Notes: generated by a model not told the origin, from the letters alone. 64,000 bases of DNA from an uncultured Christensenellaceae bacterium (GCA_910588685.1 CAJUPX010000010.1:10681-74680), one strand, 5' to 3'. Positions 23,384-32,659 are shown, numbered from the stretch's first letter. Numbers and translations are program-made.

Positions 23384-25477
23384 ATGGAAAACAAAAAATT
23401 CACACTCAAAATCGGCGGACGCGACGTAACTATACAAACCGGTAAGTACGCTGAACAGACTAACGGCACCTGTCTTGTAACAAGCGGCGATACTTGCGTT
23501 ATGGTATCCGTTTGTATGTCGGCGGCGCCCCGCGACGGAATGGATTTCTTCCCTTTGCAGGTTGACTACGAAGAGAAGATGTTCTCAATCGGCAAAATCC
23601 CCGGCGGCTTTAAAAAGCGCGAGGGCAGAGCAAGCGACAAAGCTATTTTAACTGCTCGTTTAATCGACCGTCCTCTCCGTCCTCTTTTCCCCAAAGGACT
23701 TTTTAACGACGTAGTTGTAACAGCGCAGGTTCTCTCGGTTGAGCCCGACGTTTCCCCCGAGCCCCTCGCAATGATAGGTTCGTCCGTTGCGCTTGCAATT
23801 TCCGATATTCCCTGGGCAGGTCCCACCGGCTCGGTTGTAGTCGGCTTGGTGGACGGCAAATACGTAATTAACCCCGACCTCGCTCAGCGCGAAAAGAGCA
23901 CTATACATCTTAATTTAGCGGGCACAAAGGATGCTATTTTAATGATAGAGGCGGGCGCAAACGAAGTTACCAACGACGAAATGGTCGGCGCGATAATGTA
24001 CGGACACGAAGAAATCAAAAAAATCTGTACTTTTATCGAGAGCAAAATCGTTCCCGCTGTCGGCAAGAAAAAGCTTGAAATGGAGCTCTATCATATTCCT
24101 GAAGAGCTTGACAAAGCCGTCCGCGAATACGGCAGCGAAAAAATCGACTGGTCTATAGATACCTTTAACAGACAGGAGAGAGAGGCTCGCCAGACAAAAG
24201 CAGAGGCTGAAATAGTAGAACATTTTTCAACCGTTTATCCTGACAATATCCGCGAGGTTAAAGACAGTATTTATTACCTCACAAAGGAAAAAGTCCGCGC
24301 TAAGATATTTGACAAGGGTATCCGTCCCGACGGCAGAGGTCTTAAAGACGTGCGGCCCATCTGGTGCGAGAGAGGCGTTCTTCCCCGCGTGCACGGCTCG
24401 GCTGTTTTCACAAGAGGACAAACCCAGACTCTTACAAGCTGTACGCTCGGTATGCTCACCGAGGCGCAGAAGCTCGAGGGGCTTGACGAGGAAACGAGTA
24501 AAAGATATATGCACCAGTACAATTTCCCCGGCTACTGCACGGGCGAGGCAAAGGCTCTCCGTTCCCCTGGCAGGCGCGAAATCGGACACGGCGCACTTGC
24601 AGAGCGCGCACTCATTCCCGTGCTTCCCTCCGAGGACAGCTTCCCCTATGCTATAAGGGTTGTAAACGATATTTTATCTTCCAACGGCTCGTCTTCAATG
24701 GCGTCGGTCTGCGGTTCTACAATGGCGCTTATGGACGCAGGCGTGCCTATTAAAGCTCCCGTAGCTGGCGTTGCAATGGGACTTATCAAAAACCAGGAAA
24801 CGGGAGAGTTCAAGGTATTAACCGATATTCAGGGCTTGGAAGATTTCCTCGGCGATATGGACTTTAAGGTTGCGGGCACCGTAAACGGCATAACCGCAAT
24901 ACAGATGGATATTAAGATTAAGGGAATTTCCGAAGAGATAATGCACACCGCAATCAACCAGGCAAACGAAGGCAGACAGTTTATACTTTCCAAAATGCTT
25001 GAAGTCGTGCCCGAGGTTGCGCCCGCACTCTCCGTTTATGCTCCCAAGATTGTCAACTTTGAAATCAATCCCGACAAAATCGGCGACGTTATCGGCAAGC
25101 AGGGCTGCGTAATCAAGAAGATAATGGAAGAAACCAACACCGTAATAGAGTTCAATGAGGACGACAGCGGCAGAGGCTACATCTCTTGCGTAGGACCTAT
25201 CGAGGACGCAGAGCGCGCCAAGGCTATAGTAATGAGCATTGCACGCGACCCCGAAGTAGGCGATATGTATATCGGCACGGTTGTAAGAATTATTCCCTCG
25301 CGCGCGTTCGTAGAGTTTGCGCCCGGCAAGGACGGCGGTATCCATATTTCCCAGCTTTCCAACAAGCGCGTTGAAAAGATTGAGGACGTTGTAAACGTCG
25401 GCGATACCGTTAAGGTAGAGGTAATTAAAATCGGTGATAAGGGCATCGACCTTAAACTGCTTGAAAAACTTTCGTAA
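23384..25477 (+). CDS. pnp: Polyribonucleotide nucleotidyltransferase (PNPase)
   Basis: 697 aa. Two RNase PH domains (first from MDFFPLQVDYEEKMFSIGKIPGGF; second includes GVLPRVHGSAVFTRGQTQ and DIQGLEDFLGDMDFK) flank the all-helical domain. A KH domain follows (FEINPDKIGDVIGKQGCVIKKI, about residues 555-600) and a C-terminal S1 domain (GTVVRIIPSRAFVEFAPGKDGGIHISQL). It phosphorolytically degrades mRNA from the 3' end. AGGAG lies 16 nt before the ATG, a longer spacing than usual. Confidence 0.97.
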   Translation: MENKKFTLKIGGRDVTIQTGKYAEQTNGTCLVTSGDTCVMVSVCMSAAPRDGMDFFPLQVDYEEKMFSIGKIPGGFKKREGRASDKAILTARLIDRPLRPLFPKGLFNDVVVTAQVLSVEPDVSPEPLAMIGSSVALAISDIPWAGPTGSVVVGLVDGKYVINPDLAQREKSTIHLNLAGTKDAILMIEAGANEVTNDEMVGAIMYGHEEIKKICTFIESKIVPAVGKKKLEMELYHIPEELDKAVREYGSEKIDWSIDTFNRQEREARQTKAEAEIVEHFSTVYPDNIREVKDSIYYLTKEKVRAKIFDKGIRPDGRGLKDVRPIWCERGVLPRVHGSAVFTRGQTQTLTSCTLGMLTEAQKLEGLDEETSKRYMHQYNFPGYCTGEAKALRSPGRREIGHGALAERALIPVLPSEDSFPYAIRVVNDILSSNGSSSMASVCGSTMALMDAGVPIKAPVAGVAMGLIKNQETGEFKVLTDIQGLEDFLGDMDFKVAGTVNGITAIQMDIKIKGISEEIMHTAINQANEGRQFILSKMLEVVPEVAPALSVYAPKIVNFEINPDKIGDVIGKQGCVIKKIMEETNTVIEFNEDDSGRGYISCVGPIEDAERAKAIVMSIARDPEVGDMYIGTVVRIIPSRAFVEFAPGKDGGIHISQLSNKRVEKIEDVVNVGDTVKVEVIKIGDKGIDLKLLEKLS

Positions 25478-25494
25478 ATTAAAAATAGATAAAG

Positions 25495-25530
25495 CCCGCT
25501 CGGCGTGTAAGTACACGCCGAGCGGGTATT
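25495..25530 (+). terminator. Terminator after pnp
   Basis: Very stable hairpin: CCCGCTCGGCGTGT / ACACGCCGAGCGGG with a 4-nt loop, then TATTATTTTAT. Confidence 0.85.
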
Positions 25531-25553
25531 ATTTTATATGAAAACAAAATTTT

Positions 25554-25572
25554 TTGCTATCAATGATAGCAA
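25554..25572. promoter_or_regulatory. 19-bp perfect palindrome, possible operator
   Basis: TTGCTATC-AAT-GATAGCAA, an 8+3+8 inverted repeat 86 bp upstream of the small orphan gene at 25658. Its length and spacing are typical for a dimeric helix-turn-helix repressor. A candidate -10 (TATAAT near 25599) lies downstream. Confidence 0.45.
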
Positions 25573-25657
25573 TTTAAGTATTTTAAAATTATGGGTGCTA
25601 TAATTAATTTCAAGGTCAACGTTATATTATTACTTTTAAGTTAAACGGAGAAAAATT

Positions 25658-25912
25658 ATGGAGAAAAATTATTTAAAGCAACCAGATAAAAGGCGAATAG
25701 AGGTAAAACAAGAAATTAAATGGAATTTTATAAATGATTATTTATCTTTAATTAACAGCTTTGGTGTTATGATTGATAACGGATTTTTGAGCCTGTTTCA
25801 GTCGCTTATCAGTTATGTAAATAGTAAATTAAGTAATATTCCCGACGGCTACGATATCGTTGAAGAGTATGTAGTTGTAGAATGTGAACAAGTAAAGCAT
25901 AAGATTAGTTAA
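25658..25912 (+). CDS. Hypothetical protein, 84 aa
   Basis: I do not recognise the family. The protein is soluble-looking, with a charged N terminus (KNYLKQPDKRRIEVKQEIKWNF), a hydrophobic amphipathic middle (SLINSFGVMIDNGFLSLFQSLISYVN) and an acidic/hydrophobic end (DIVEEYVVVECEQ). ACGGAGAAAAATT precedes the ATG and argues for a real gene. It is more AT-rich than pnp and uvrB on either side, is flanked by terminators and is preceded by the palindrome at 25554-25572, so it looks like an independently controlled, possibly acquired, single gene. Confidence 0.6.
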   Translation: MEKNYLKQPDKRRIEVKQEIKWNFINDYLSLINSFGVMIDNGFLSLFQSLISYVNSKLSNIPDGYDIVEEYVVVECEQVKHKIS

Positions 25913-25960
25913 ATATCGTGTATATGCATCAAAAAACAATTGTTTATTTTTAACAAAAGG

Positions 25961-26002
25961 GCGTTATTAACTTTCTAACGGGAGAATAACGCTGATTTTG
26001 TT
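25961..26002 (+). terminator. Hairpin terminator before uvrB
   Basis: GCGTTATT / AATAACGC stem with a 16-nt loop, then TGATTTTGTTG. It ends where the uvrB -35 box begins. Confidence 0.6.
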
Positions 26003-26029
26003 GTAAAATAAATAAAAATAGGTTATAAT
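26001..26029 (+). promoter_or_regulatory. Promoter of uvrBA with almost no leader
   Basis: TTGTAA (26001-26006), 17 bp, TATAAT (26024-26029). The uvrB ATG follows after 10 nt (TTTAAGCGAA), with no Shine-Dalgarno. I see no LexA box. Confidence 0.7.
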
Positions 26030-26039
26030 TTTAAGCGAA

Positions 26040-28004
26040 ATGGAATTTAAACTGCATTCAAAATTTCAGCCTACGGGCGACCAGCCGCAGGCAATAAAAG
26101 GGCTTACCGAGGGCGTTTTAGACGGAATAAGAACGCAGGTTTTAGTAGGCGTTACGGGCAGCGGAAAAACCTTTACAATGGCAAACGTAATAAAAAACGT
26201 CAACCGCCCCGCGCTTGTAATAGCGCACAACAAAACGCTTGCAGCGCAGCTTTGCAACGAGTTTAAGGAATTTTTTCCCGAAAATCGCGTGGAGTACTTT
26301 GTTTCTTACTACGACTATTATCAGCCCGAAAGCTACATACCCTCAACAGATACGTATATCGAAAAGGATATGAGCTTAAACGACGAGATAGACAAGCTGC
26401 GCAACTCGGCTACAAGCTCGCTCGGCGAGCGCGAGGATGTAATAGTTGTGGCGTCGGTAAGCTGCATATACGGACTCGGCGCGCCGGAGGAGTATTTCCG
26501 CCTTGCAATATCGTTGCGTCCGGGTATGGAAATAGAGCGCGACGCGCTGATCCGCAGACTTGTGGAAATACAGTATATGCGCCGCGACATAGATTTTCAG
26601 CGTTCGTCTTTCCGTGTTCGCGGCGATTCCGTTGAAATATTCCCTGCGAGCAATTCGGAAATTGCCGTGCGCGTGGAGTTTTTTGGCGACGAAATAGACC
26701 GCATTTGCGAAGAGGATGCGCTTACGGGCAATATAATTTCAGAGCTTAAACACGTTTTGATTTTTCCCGCGAGTCAGTACGCTGTCGGGTCGGACAAAAT
26801 GAAAGGCGCGCTGTCTATGATAGAGCGCGATATGCGCGACGAGGTAAAGGCATTCCGCGATAACGGAAAGCTGCTCGAAGCCGAACGGCTTGCACAGCGC
26901 ACAAATTACGATTTGGAAATGATGCGTGAAATAGGCTATTGCAGCGGCGTGGAAAATTACAGCCGGTACTTCGACGGCAGAAATCCCGGCGACCCGTCGT
27001 TTACGCTTTTGGACTATTTTCCGCAAAATAAATTTTTAGTATTTATCGACGAGAGTCATATGACAATACCGCAGATTCGCGCAATGTATCACGGCGACCG
27101 TTCGCGCAAGGAAAACCTTGTAAATTACGGTTTCCGCCTTAAAGCGGCTTACGACAACCGTCCTCTGACGTTCGACGAGTTTGACGCGCGCGTTCCGCAG
27201 CTTATCTGCGTATCGGCAACGCCCGCGCCTTATGAAATGGAGCAGGCGGGCAACGTAGTCGAGCAGCTTATACGTCCTACCGGGCTTTTGGACCCGGAGG
27301 TTGAAATTCGCCCCACCAAGTCGCAGATTGACGACCTTCTGGGGGAAATAAAAGCAATTATTTCAAGCGACGGAAGGGTGCTTGTAACTACAATGACAAA
27401 GCGTATGGCGGAAAGCCTAACAGATTATCTTAAAGAGCACGGACTCAAAGTGCGCTATATGCACAGCGATATAGACGCATTAGAGCGTATAGACATAATA
27501 AACGGACTGCGCGGCGGCGAGTTTGACGTTTTATGCGGCATAAATTTGCTGCGCGAGGGGCTTGACCTGCCCGAAGTTAAGCTGGTTGCAATACTCGACG
27601 CCGACAAGGAGGGGTTTTTGCGCAGCGAAACCTCGCTCGTTCAGACTATAGGCAGAGCGGCGCGAAATTCGGAGGGCAGGGTTATAATGTACGCGGACAC
27701 GGTTACAGGCAGTATGCGCCGGGCAATCGACGAAACCAACCGCAGGCGTAAAATTCAGTCCGAATATAATAAGGCACACGGAATAGTGCCCAAAACCATA
27801 ATAAAAGAGGTTAAAAACTCAATAGGCATAACGGGTAAAAAGTCTGTCGGCGACGATATCAAGCTTACGGATATTCCCGCTGAAATAGAAAAGTTAAAGG
27901 CGCTTATGAAAGTCGCTTCGGCGCAGCTCGATTTTGAAAAGGCGATTGAAATACGCGATACAATATCGGAACTAAGAAAAAAACTAATAAAAAGTAAAAA
28001 ATAA
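26040..28004 (+). CDS. uvrB: Excinuclease ABC subunit B
   Basis: 654 aa. Walker A is in LVGVTGSGKTFTMANV, and the beta-hairpin region is YDYYQPESYIPSTDTYIEKD. The helicase motifs include FIDESHMTIPQ, CVSATPAPYE, LREGLDLPEV and QTIGRAARN. The C-terminal UVR motif (LKALMKVASAQLDFEKAIEIRD) contacts UvrC/UvrA. It verifies DNA damage after loading by UvrA. The stop codon overlaps the uvrA start (TAATG). uvrC is not in the window. Confidence 0.97.
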   Translation: MEFKLHSKFQPTGDQPQAIKGLTEGVLDGIRTQVLVGVTGSGKTFTMANVIKNVNRPALVIAHNKTLAAQLCNEFKEFFPENRVEYFVSYYDYYQPESYIPSTDTYIEKDMSLNDEIDKLRNSATSSLGEREDVIVVASVSCIYGLGAPEEYFRLAISLRPGMEIERDALIRRLVEIQYMRRDIDFQRSSFRVRGDSVEIFPASNSEIAVRVEFFGDEIDRICEEDALTGNIISELKHVLIFPASQYAVGSDKMKGALSMIERDMRDEVKAFRDNGKLLEAERLAQRTNYDLEMMREIGYCSGVENYSRYFDGRNPGDPSFTLLDYFPQNKFLVFIDESHMTIPQIRAMYHGDRSRKENLVNYGFRLKAAYDNRPLTFDEFDARVPQLICVSATPAPYEMEQAGNVVEQLIRPTGLLDPEVEIRPTKSQIDDLLGEIKAIISSDGRVLVTTMTKRMAESLTDYLKEHGLKVRYMHSDIDALERIDIINGLRGGEFDVLCGINLLREGLDLPEVKLVAILDADKEGFLRSETSLVQTIGRAARNSEGRVIMYADTVTGSMRRAIDETNRRRKIQSEYNKAHGIVPKTIIKEVKNSIGITGKKSVGDDIKLTDIPAEIEKLKALMKVASAQLDFEKAIEIRDTISELRKKLIKSKK

Positions 28005-30820
28005 TGAAAGAAGAAATTTACGTTAAAGGCGCAAAAGAAAATAATCTCAAAAATGTTGACTTGCACATTCCGCGCAACACGTTAACGGTGTTTACGGGGC
28101 TTTCCGGCAGCGGCAAATCTACGCTTGCGTTCGATACTATTTTTGCCGAGGGACAGCGCAGGTATATGGAGAGCCTTTCCTCGTATGCCCGGCAGTTTTT
28201 AGGGCAGATGGAAAAGCCTGACGTAGAGCTTATAGACGGACTCTCGCCCGCTATTTCCATAGACCAGAAAACCACTTCGCACAATCCGCGTTCTACGGTG
28301 GGAACGGTTACGGAAATTTACGATTATTTCCGTCTTTTATTTGCGCGCGTCGGAATACCGCACTGCCCCAACTGCGGCAGGGAAATACGCCGTCAGTCCG
28401 TAGACGAAATTGCCGACAGGGTTATGACTATGCCCGGGGGCAGTAAAATTATTGTTGAAGCGCCCGTAGTGCGCGGTAAAAAAGGCGCGTTTGAAAAGGA
28501 ACTCGCCTCGTACAAAAAAAGCGGTTATGCCCGCGTAAAGGTTGACGGCATAATCTACGATTTGCAGGAAGATATAAAGATAGAAAAAAATCTCCGCCAC
28601 AATATTTCTGTCGTAATCGACAGGCTTGTGATAAAGGAGAATATATTAAAACGCCTTTCCGACAGTCTTGAAAATGCGCTGCGGCTTGCAGACGGGCTTG
28701 TCGTTATCGACAGCGACGGAAAAGAGGAGCTTTTTTCCTCTAATTACGCCTGCCCCGACTGCGGCATTTCCATAGAAGAAATCGAGCCTCGTCTTTTCTC
28801 GTTCAATACGCCCTGGGGCGCGTGTCCGGAGTGCTCGGGTCTGGGCTTTACCCAGACGGTTGACCCCGACCTCATCTGTCCCGATAAAACAAAAACGTTG
28901 CGCGACGGCGCTATTAAAATAAGCGGGTGGAATTTGGAAAGCTCCACAATGACGCAGATGTATCTTAATTCGCTGTCAAAAGTCTATAATTTTTCGCTTG
29001 ACGTGCCCGTAAAGGATTTGCCCGCAAATATTTATAAAATGCTTATGTACGGCAACGGCGGCGAAAAAATTGATCTCGCATACAATGCGTATAAATTTTC
29101 CGGCAGCTATAAAACGGCGTGGGAGGGCTTTGCGACCAATCTTCAAAGGCGTTACAGTCAGACCTCGTCAGAAAGCGTAAAATGGGATATAGAGCGCTAT
29201 ATGCGTACGGCGGACTGTCCTGTCTGCCGCGGAAAACGCCTTAAAAAGGAGGCTCTCGCGGTAACGGTCGGCGGTAAAAACATAGCCGATATATGCGATA
29301 TGGCGGTAGACGAAATTGCAGACTTTTCGGATTTCAGCTTTTTCGGAAAAACCGAGCATATGATTGCCGACAGTATAATTAAGGAAATTAACAGCAGGCT
29401 TTCGTTTTTGCGCAACGTAGGACTCGGATATCTTACGTTATCCAGAAATGCTGCAACATTATCGGGCGGAGAAAGTCAGCGAATACGGCTTGCCACGCAG
29501 ATAGGCAGCGCGCTTACGGGCGTTTTGTATATTCTCGACGAGCCGAGCATAGGTCTGCATCAGCGCGATAATCAAAAATTATTGAACAGTTTAATAGGTT
29601 TGCGCGATCTCGGCAATACGCTGATAGTCGTAGAGCACGACGAAGATACGATGTTTGCCGCGGATTATATAGTCGATATCGGACCGCGCGCGGGCGTTCA
29701 CGGCGGTGAAATAGTTGCCTGCGGTACGGTGGAAGACATTAAAAACGAACCCCGCTCCATAACCGGTGATTTTCTTTCCGGCAGGCGTAAAATAGAAATT
29801 CCGGCTGTTCGCAATACGCCCGACGGAAGATTTTTAAAGATTGATGGCTGCGCGCAGAACAATTTAAAAAATATCGGCGTTGAGATTCCCGCGGGTCTGA
29901 TAACGGCGGTAACCGGCGTTTCCGGCAGCGGTAAATCAAGCCTTGTAAACGAAATAATTTATCCCTATCTTGCCAACAATCTGAACGGAGCGCGGCAGAT
30001 TACGGGCAATTTTAAAAATATCAGCGGACTTGAATATTTCGACAAGGTAATCGCAATAGACCAACAGCCAATAGGCAGAACGCCGAGAAGCAACCCCGCA
30101 ACTTATACGGGCGTATTTACAATGATTCGCGATTTGTTTGCGGCAACGCCTGACGCTAAGGCAATGGGGTACAAGAGCGGCAGATTTTCGTTTAACGTGG
30201 CGGGAGGCAGGTGCGAACACTGCCAGGGCGATGGTATTATCAGAATCGAAATGCACTTTTTACCGGATATCTACGTACCCTGTGAAGTTTGCGGCGGCAG
30301 GCGGTATAACAGAGAAACACTTGAAGTCAGGTATAAAGGCAAGAGCATTTCCGACGTGCTTGAAATGACGGTAGAAGAGGCTGCGGAGTTTTTTGAACCT
30401 GTTGCGTCCATATATAATAAATTGAAAACTCTGTGCGACGTAGGTCTTGGCTATATAAAACTCGGTCAGAGCGCAACTACGTTATCGGGCGGAGAGGCGC
30501 AGAGGGTAAAGCTTGCCACCGAACTTTCAAAACGCGGCACTGGCAAAACATTTTATATTTTAGACGAGCCCACTACCGGCTTGCACAGCTACGACGTATC
30601 CAAACTAATAGACATTATAACGCGGCTCAGAAGCGGCGGTAACACCGTGCTTGTAATAGAGCATAATCTCGACGTGATAAAGTGTGCCGACTGGATAATA
30701 GATCTCGGCCCCGAAGGAGGAGATAAAGGCGGTACGGTAGTTGCTACGGGTACTCCGGAGGACGTTTCGAAGGTTGAAAAAAGCTATACGGGGCAATTTC
30801 TTAAAAAGATATTAAATTAA
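28004..30820 (+). CDS. uvrA: Excinuclease ABC subunit A
   Basis: 938 aa. Two ABC ATPase cores (FTGLSGSGKSTLAFDTIFAEGQRRY and VTGVSGSGKSSLVNEI), each with an LSGGE signature (ATLSGGESQRIRLA, TTLSGGEAQRVKLA). Zinc modules are CPNCGREI, CPDCGIS...CPECSGLG and CEHCQGDG...CEVCGG. A dimer scans DNA for bulky lesions and delivers UvrB. It is translated with uvrB through a one-nucleotide stop/start overlap and ends at a terminator. Confidence 0.97.
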   Translation: MKEEIYVKGAKENNLKNVDLHIPRNTLTVFTGLSGSGKSTLAFDTIFAEGQRRYMESLSSYARQFLGQMEKPDVELIDGLSPAISIDQKTTSHNPRSTVGTVTEIYDYFRLLFARVGIPHCPNCGREIRRQSVDEIADRVMTMPGGSKIIVEAPVVRGKKGAFEKELASYKKSGYARVKVDGIIYDLQEDIKIEKNLRHNISVVIDRLVIKENILKRLSDSLENALRLADGLVVIDSDGKEELFSSNYACPDCGISIEEIEPRLFSFNTPWGACPECSGLGFTQTVDPDLICPDKTKTLRDGAIKISGWNLESSTMTQMYLNSLSKVYNFSLDVPVKDLPANIYKMLMYGNGGEKIDLAYNAYKFSGSYKTAWEGFATNLQRRYSQTSSESVKWDIERYMRTADCPVCRGKRLKKEALAVTVGGKNIADICDMAVDEIADFSDFSFFGKTEHMIADSIIKEINSRLSFLRNVGLGYLTLSRNAATLSGGESQRIRLATQIGSALTGVLYILDEPSIGLHQRDNQKLLNSLIGLRDLGNTLIVVEHDEDTMFAADYIVDIGPRAGVHGGEIVACGTVEDIKNEPRSITGDFLSGRRKIEIPAVRNTPDGRFLKIDGCAQNNLKNIGVEIPAGLITAVTGVSGSGKSSLVNEIIYPYLANNLNGARQITGNFKNISGLEYFDKVIAIDQQPIGRTPRSNPATYTGVFTMIRDLFAATPDAKAMGYKSGRFSFNVAGGRCEHCQGDGIIRIEMHFLPDIYVPCEVCGGRRYNRETLEVRYKGKSISDVLEMTVEEAAEFFEPVASIYNKLKTLCDVGLGYIKLGQSATTLSGGEAQRVKLATELSKRGTGKTFYILDEPTTGLHSYDVSKLIDIITRLRSGGNTVLVIEHNLDVIKCADWIIDLGPEGGDKGGTVVATGTPEDVSKVEKSYTGQFLKKILN

Positions 30821-30824
30821 CATT

Positions 30825-30848
30825 AAACGGGCAAAATAGCCCGTTTTT
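30825..30848 (+). terminator. Terminator after uvrA
   Basis: AAACGGGC / GCCCGTTT stem with a 6-nt loop and T run. Confidence 0.85.
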
Positions 30849-30876
30849 GTTTATAATTTAAACATTTATATAGTAC

Positions 30877-30939
30877 TATGTCAGACATAATTAGTTAATT
30901 TTAATAATTATTTTAACAATTTTACGTTAAAAAACGTAA
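30877..30939. promoter_or_regulatory. Two palindromes upstream of the ferritin-like gene
   Basis: TATGTC-A-GACATA at 30877-30889 and TTACGTT-AAAA-AACGTAA at 30922-30939, both perfect. The second ends 9 bp before the start codon, so a bound protein would cover the promoter or transcription start. A weak TTAACA / TAATTT pair with 18-bp spacing lies across it. Metal or redox control is plausible only by analogy with other ferritin-like genes. Confidence 0.45.
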
Positions 30940-30947
30940 TTTGTAAT

Positions 30948-31457
30948 ATGATTGAACCTCTGACTTTAGATATACCTTTTCCCACTACGGAAGGCATAAG
31001 CCGGGACGCTTTTTCGCTTAAAATTATCTCTCCTGCATACGCTTCGGCGCAGAGCGAATTGAATACAATTTTGCAGTATAATTATCACGCCGGATTTTTT
31101 GAGCGGGCAAAGGAGGAAGATATCTCAAAAGCTCTATTTCGCATATCGGTATGTGAAATGATACATTTGAATTTACTTTCCAAAACTATAGCCGCTCTCG
31201 GCGCGGCGCCTGTTTACACGCGTTATCCGCCGGATTTTTTTGACTTTTATTCCACTAAATACGTAAGCTATTCAAGAAGTCTTAAGCATATGCTTGAGGA
31301 CGATATTCTAGGGGAAAAGCGTGCTATCGCAGGTTATGAAAAGATGCTAATCAGGCTTAAAAATCCAGGTGTTATAAAAATAATAAATAGAATTTTGGAA
31401 GATGAAAAACTGCATTTAAAAACTCTTGAAAATATACGTCCGCAATTGCAGGGCTAA
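30948..31457 (+). CDS. Ferritin-like/rubrerythrin-type di-iron protein
   Basis: 169 aa. The pattern of a four-helix di-iron bundle is visible: a glutamate in helix 1 (SAQSELNTILQYNYH), E-x-x-H in helix 2 (VCEMIHLNLL), a glutamate in helix 3 (ILGEKRAIAGYE) and a second E-x-x-H in helix 4 (LEDEKLHLKTLE). The rubredoxin tail of classical rubrerythrins is absent. It may reduce peroxide or store iron; the precise reaction is unknown. The ATG at 30948 has no Shine-Dalgarno and lies just behind a palindrome, so a very short leader is likely. Confidence 0.72.
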   Translation: MIEPLTLDIPFPTTEGISRDAFSLKIISPAYASAQSELNTILQYNYHAGFFERAKEEDISKALFRISVCEMIHLNLLSKTIAALGAAPVYTRYPPDFFDFYSTKYVSYSRSLKHMLEDDILGEKRAIAGYEKMLIRLKNPGVIKIINRILEDEKLHLKTLENIRPQLQG

Positions 31458-31460
31458 ATA

Positions 31461-31489
31461 TTGACACTTTTTTCCGTTTATTATATTAT
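31461..31489 (+). promoter_or_regulatory. Promoter of the BaiN-like gene, predicted leaderless
   Basis: TTGACA (31461-31466), 17 bp, TATTAT (31484-31489). The ATG starts 6 nt later (31496), at the expected transcription start. Confidence 0.75.
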
Positions 31490-31495
31490 ATAGGT

Positions 31496-32659
31496 ATGAA
31501 AGAATACGACGTAGCCGTAATAGGCGGCGGAGCTTCCGGGCTCGCGTGCGCGGTGCAGCTTGTAAAAAGCGGAAAAAAACTCAAAATTGCAATAATAGAA
31601 CCGTCGGCAAGGCTCGGTAAAAAGCTGTCCCAGACAGGTAACGGACAGGGCAACGTTTCAAATACCGATATGACGGCGGAGCACTTTTTCGGCGGAAACA
31701 AAAAGCTCGCCGAAAGTATAGCGTGTTCGGGAAAATACGACCCGTTCACGCTTTTCGACTGTCTGTTTTTAGCCGACGAAAAGGGCAGAGTTTATCCGTC
31801 GGGCAGACAGGCTTCCGCGCTCGGCGACAGTCTTATAAGGCAGTTGACCGGTGTAGATATAATAACCGCTAAGGTAACGGATATAGAAAAAGGCTTTACG
31901 CTCACGCTTTCGGACGGCTCGCAAATAAAGGGAAGGTTTGCCGTGCTGTGCACGGGCGGAAAGGCTCAGAAACAGTTCAATACGGACGGCTCGGCTTATT
32001 CTCTTGCCCTTAAATTCGGGCATAAGCTTACTGCGCTGTATCCGTCGCTTGTTCAGTTAAAAACGCCTACGGAGCATATTAAAACGCTCAAAGGTATACG
32101 CGCGGACTGCGAGGTCGCGGCAGTCTGCGGCAAAAAAAGATTGAAAACGGTTCGAGGCGACGTAATTTTTACCGATTACGGAGTTTCGGGTAACGCCGTG
32201 TTTTCAATTTCCCCGTACTGTACGGACAAGCCCGGCGTTGTTTTATGCCTCGCGTTTTTGCCGGATTTTTCCGCGGATTTGATAGAGGAAAATCTCCGCG
32301 CCAGAATGGGGTCTGTGGACGTTCGGGACTTGCTTTCCGGGTCTTTGCACAACCAGGTTGGCAGGGCTATAATAAACCGCGCGGGCGGAGATATAAAAAA
32401 TATAGTAAGTACTTTAAAAAATTTTGAGCTACCCGTTCTCGGAACTCTGGGTTTTGATTACGCGCAGGTAACCCGCGGCGGTATCGATACGTCTGATATC
32501 TCGGGAGAGCTGGAAAGTAAGCTTTGCAAAGGCTTGTATTTTGCAGGCGAGGTGGTTGACGTTGACGGTGATTGCGGCGGTTATAATCTGCAATGGGCGT
32601 TTACGAGCGGAATGGCGGTTGCCGACGGAATAATTAAAAATTATGATAAAAAGGCTTGA
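31496..32659 (+). CDS. HI0933/BaiN-family FAD-dependent oxidoreductase
   Basis: 387 aa. The dinucleotide-binding motif is YDVAVIGGGASGLACAVQ at the N terminus. Family signatures are LGKKLSQTGNGQGNVSN, AVLCTGGKA, VIFTDYGVSGNAVF and the C-terminal FAD contact LYFAGEVVDVDGDCGGYNLQWAFTSG. Members include BaiN (bile acid 7-dehydroxylation, flavin dehydrogenase) and many of unknown role, so the substrate here should be left open. It overlaps the next FAD protein by 17 nt, suggesting one transcript and possibly linked function. Confidence 0.88.
   Translation: MKEYDVAVIGGGASGLACAVQLVKSGKKLKIAIIEPSARLGKKLSQTGNGQGNVSNTDMTAEHFFGGNKKLAESIACSGKYDPFTLFDCLFLADEKGRVYPSGRQASALGDSLIRQLTGVDIITAKVTDIEKGFTLTLSDGSQIKGRFAVLCTGGKAQKQFNTDGSAYSLALKFGHKLTALYPSLVQLKTPTEHIKTLKGIRADCEVAAVCGKKRLKTVRGDVIFTDYGVSGNAVFSISPYCTDKPGVVLCLAFLPDFSADLIEENLRARMGSVDVRDLLSGSLHNQVGRAIINRAGGDIKNIVSTLKNFELPVLGTLGFDYAQVTRGGIDTSDISGELESKLCKGLYFAGEVVDVDGDCGGYNLQWAFTSGMAVADGIIKNYDKKA

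Noticed and set aside
26001..26040. LexA/SOS box in the uvrB promoter
   Set aside because: No GAAC-N4-GTTC or similar palindrome is visible in the promoter.
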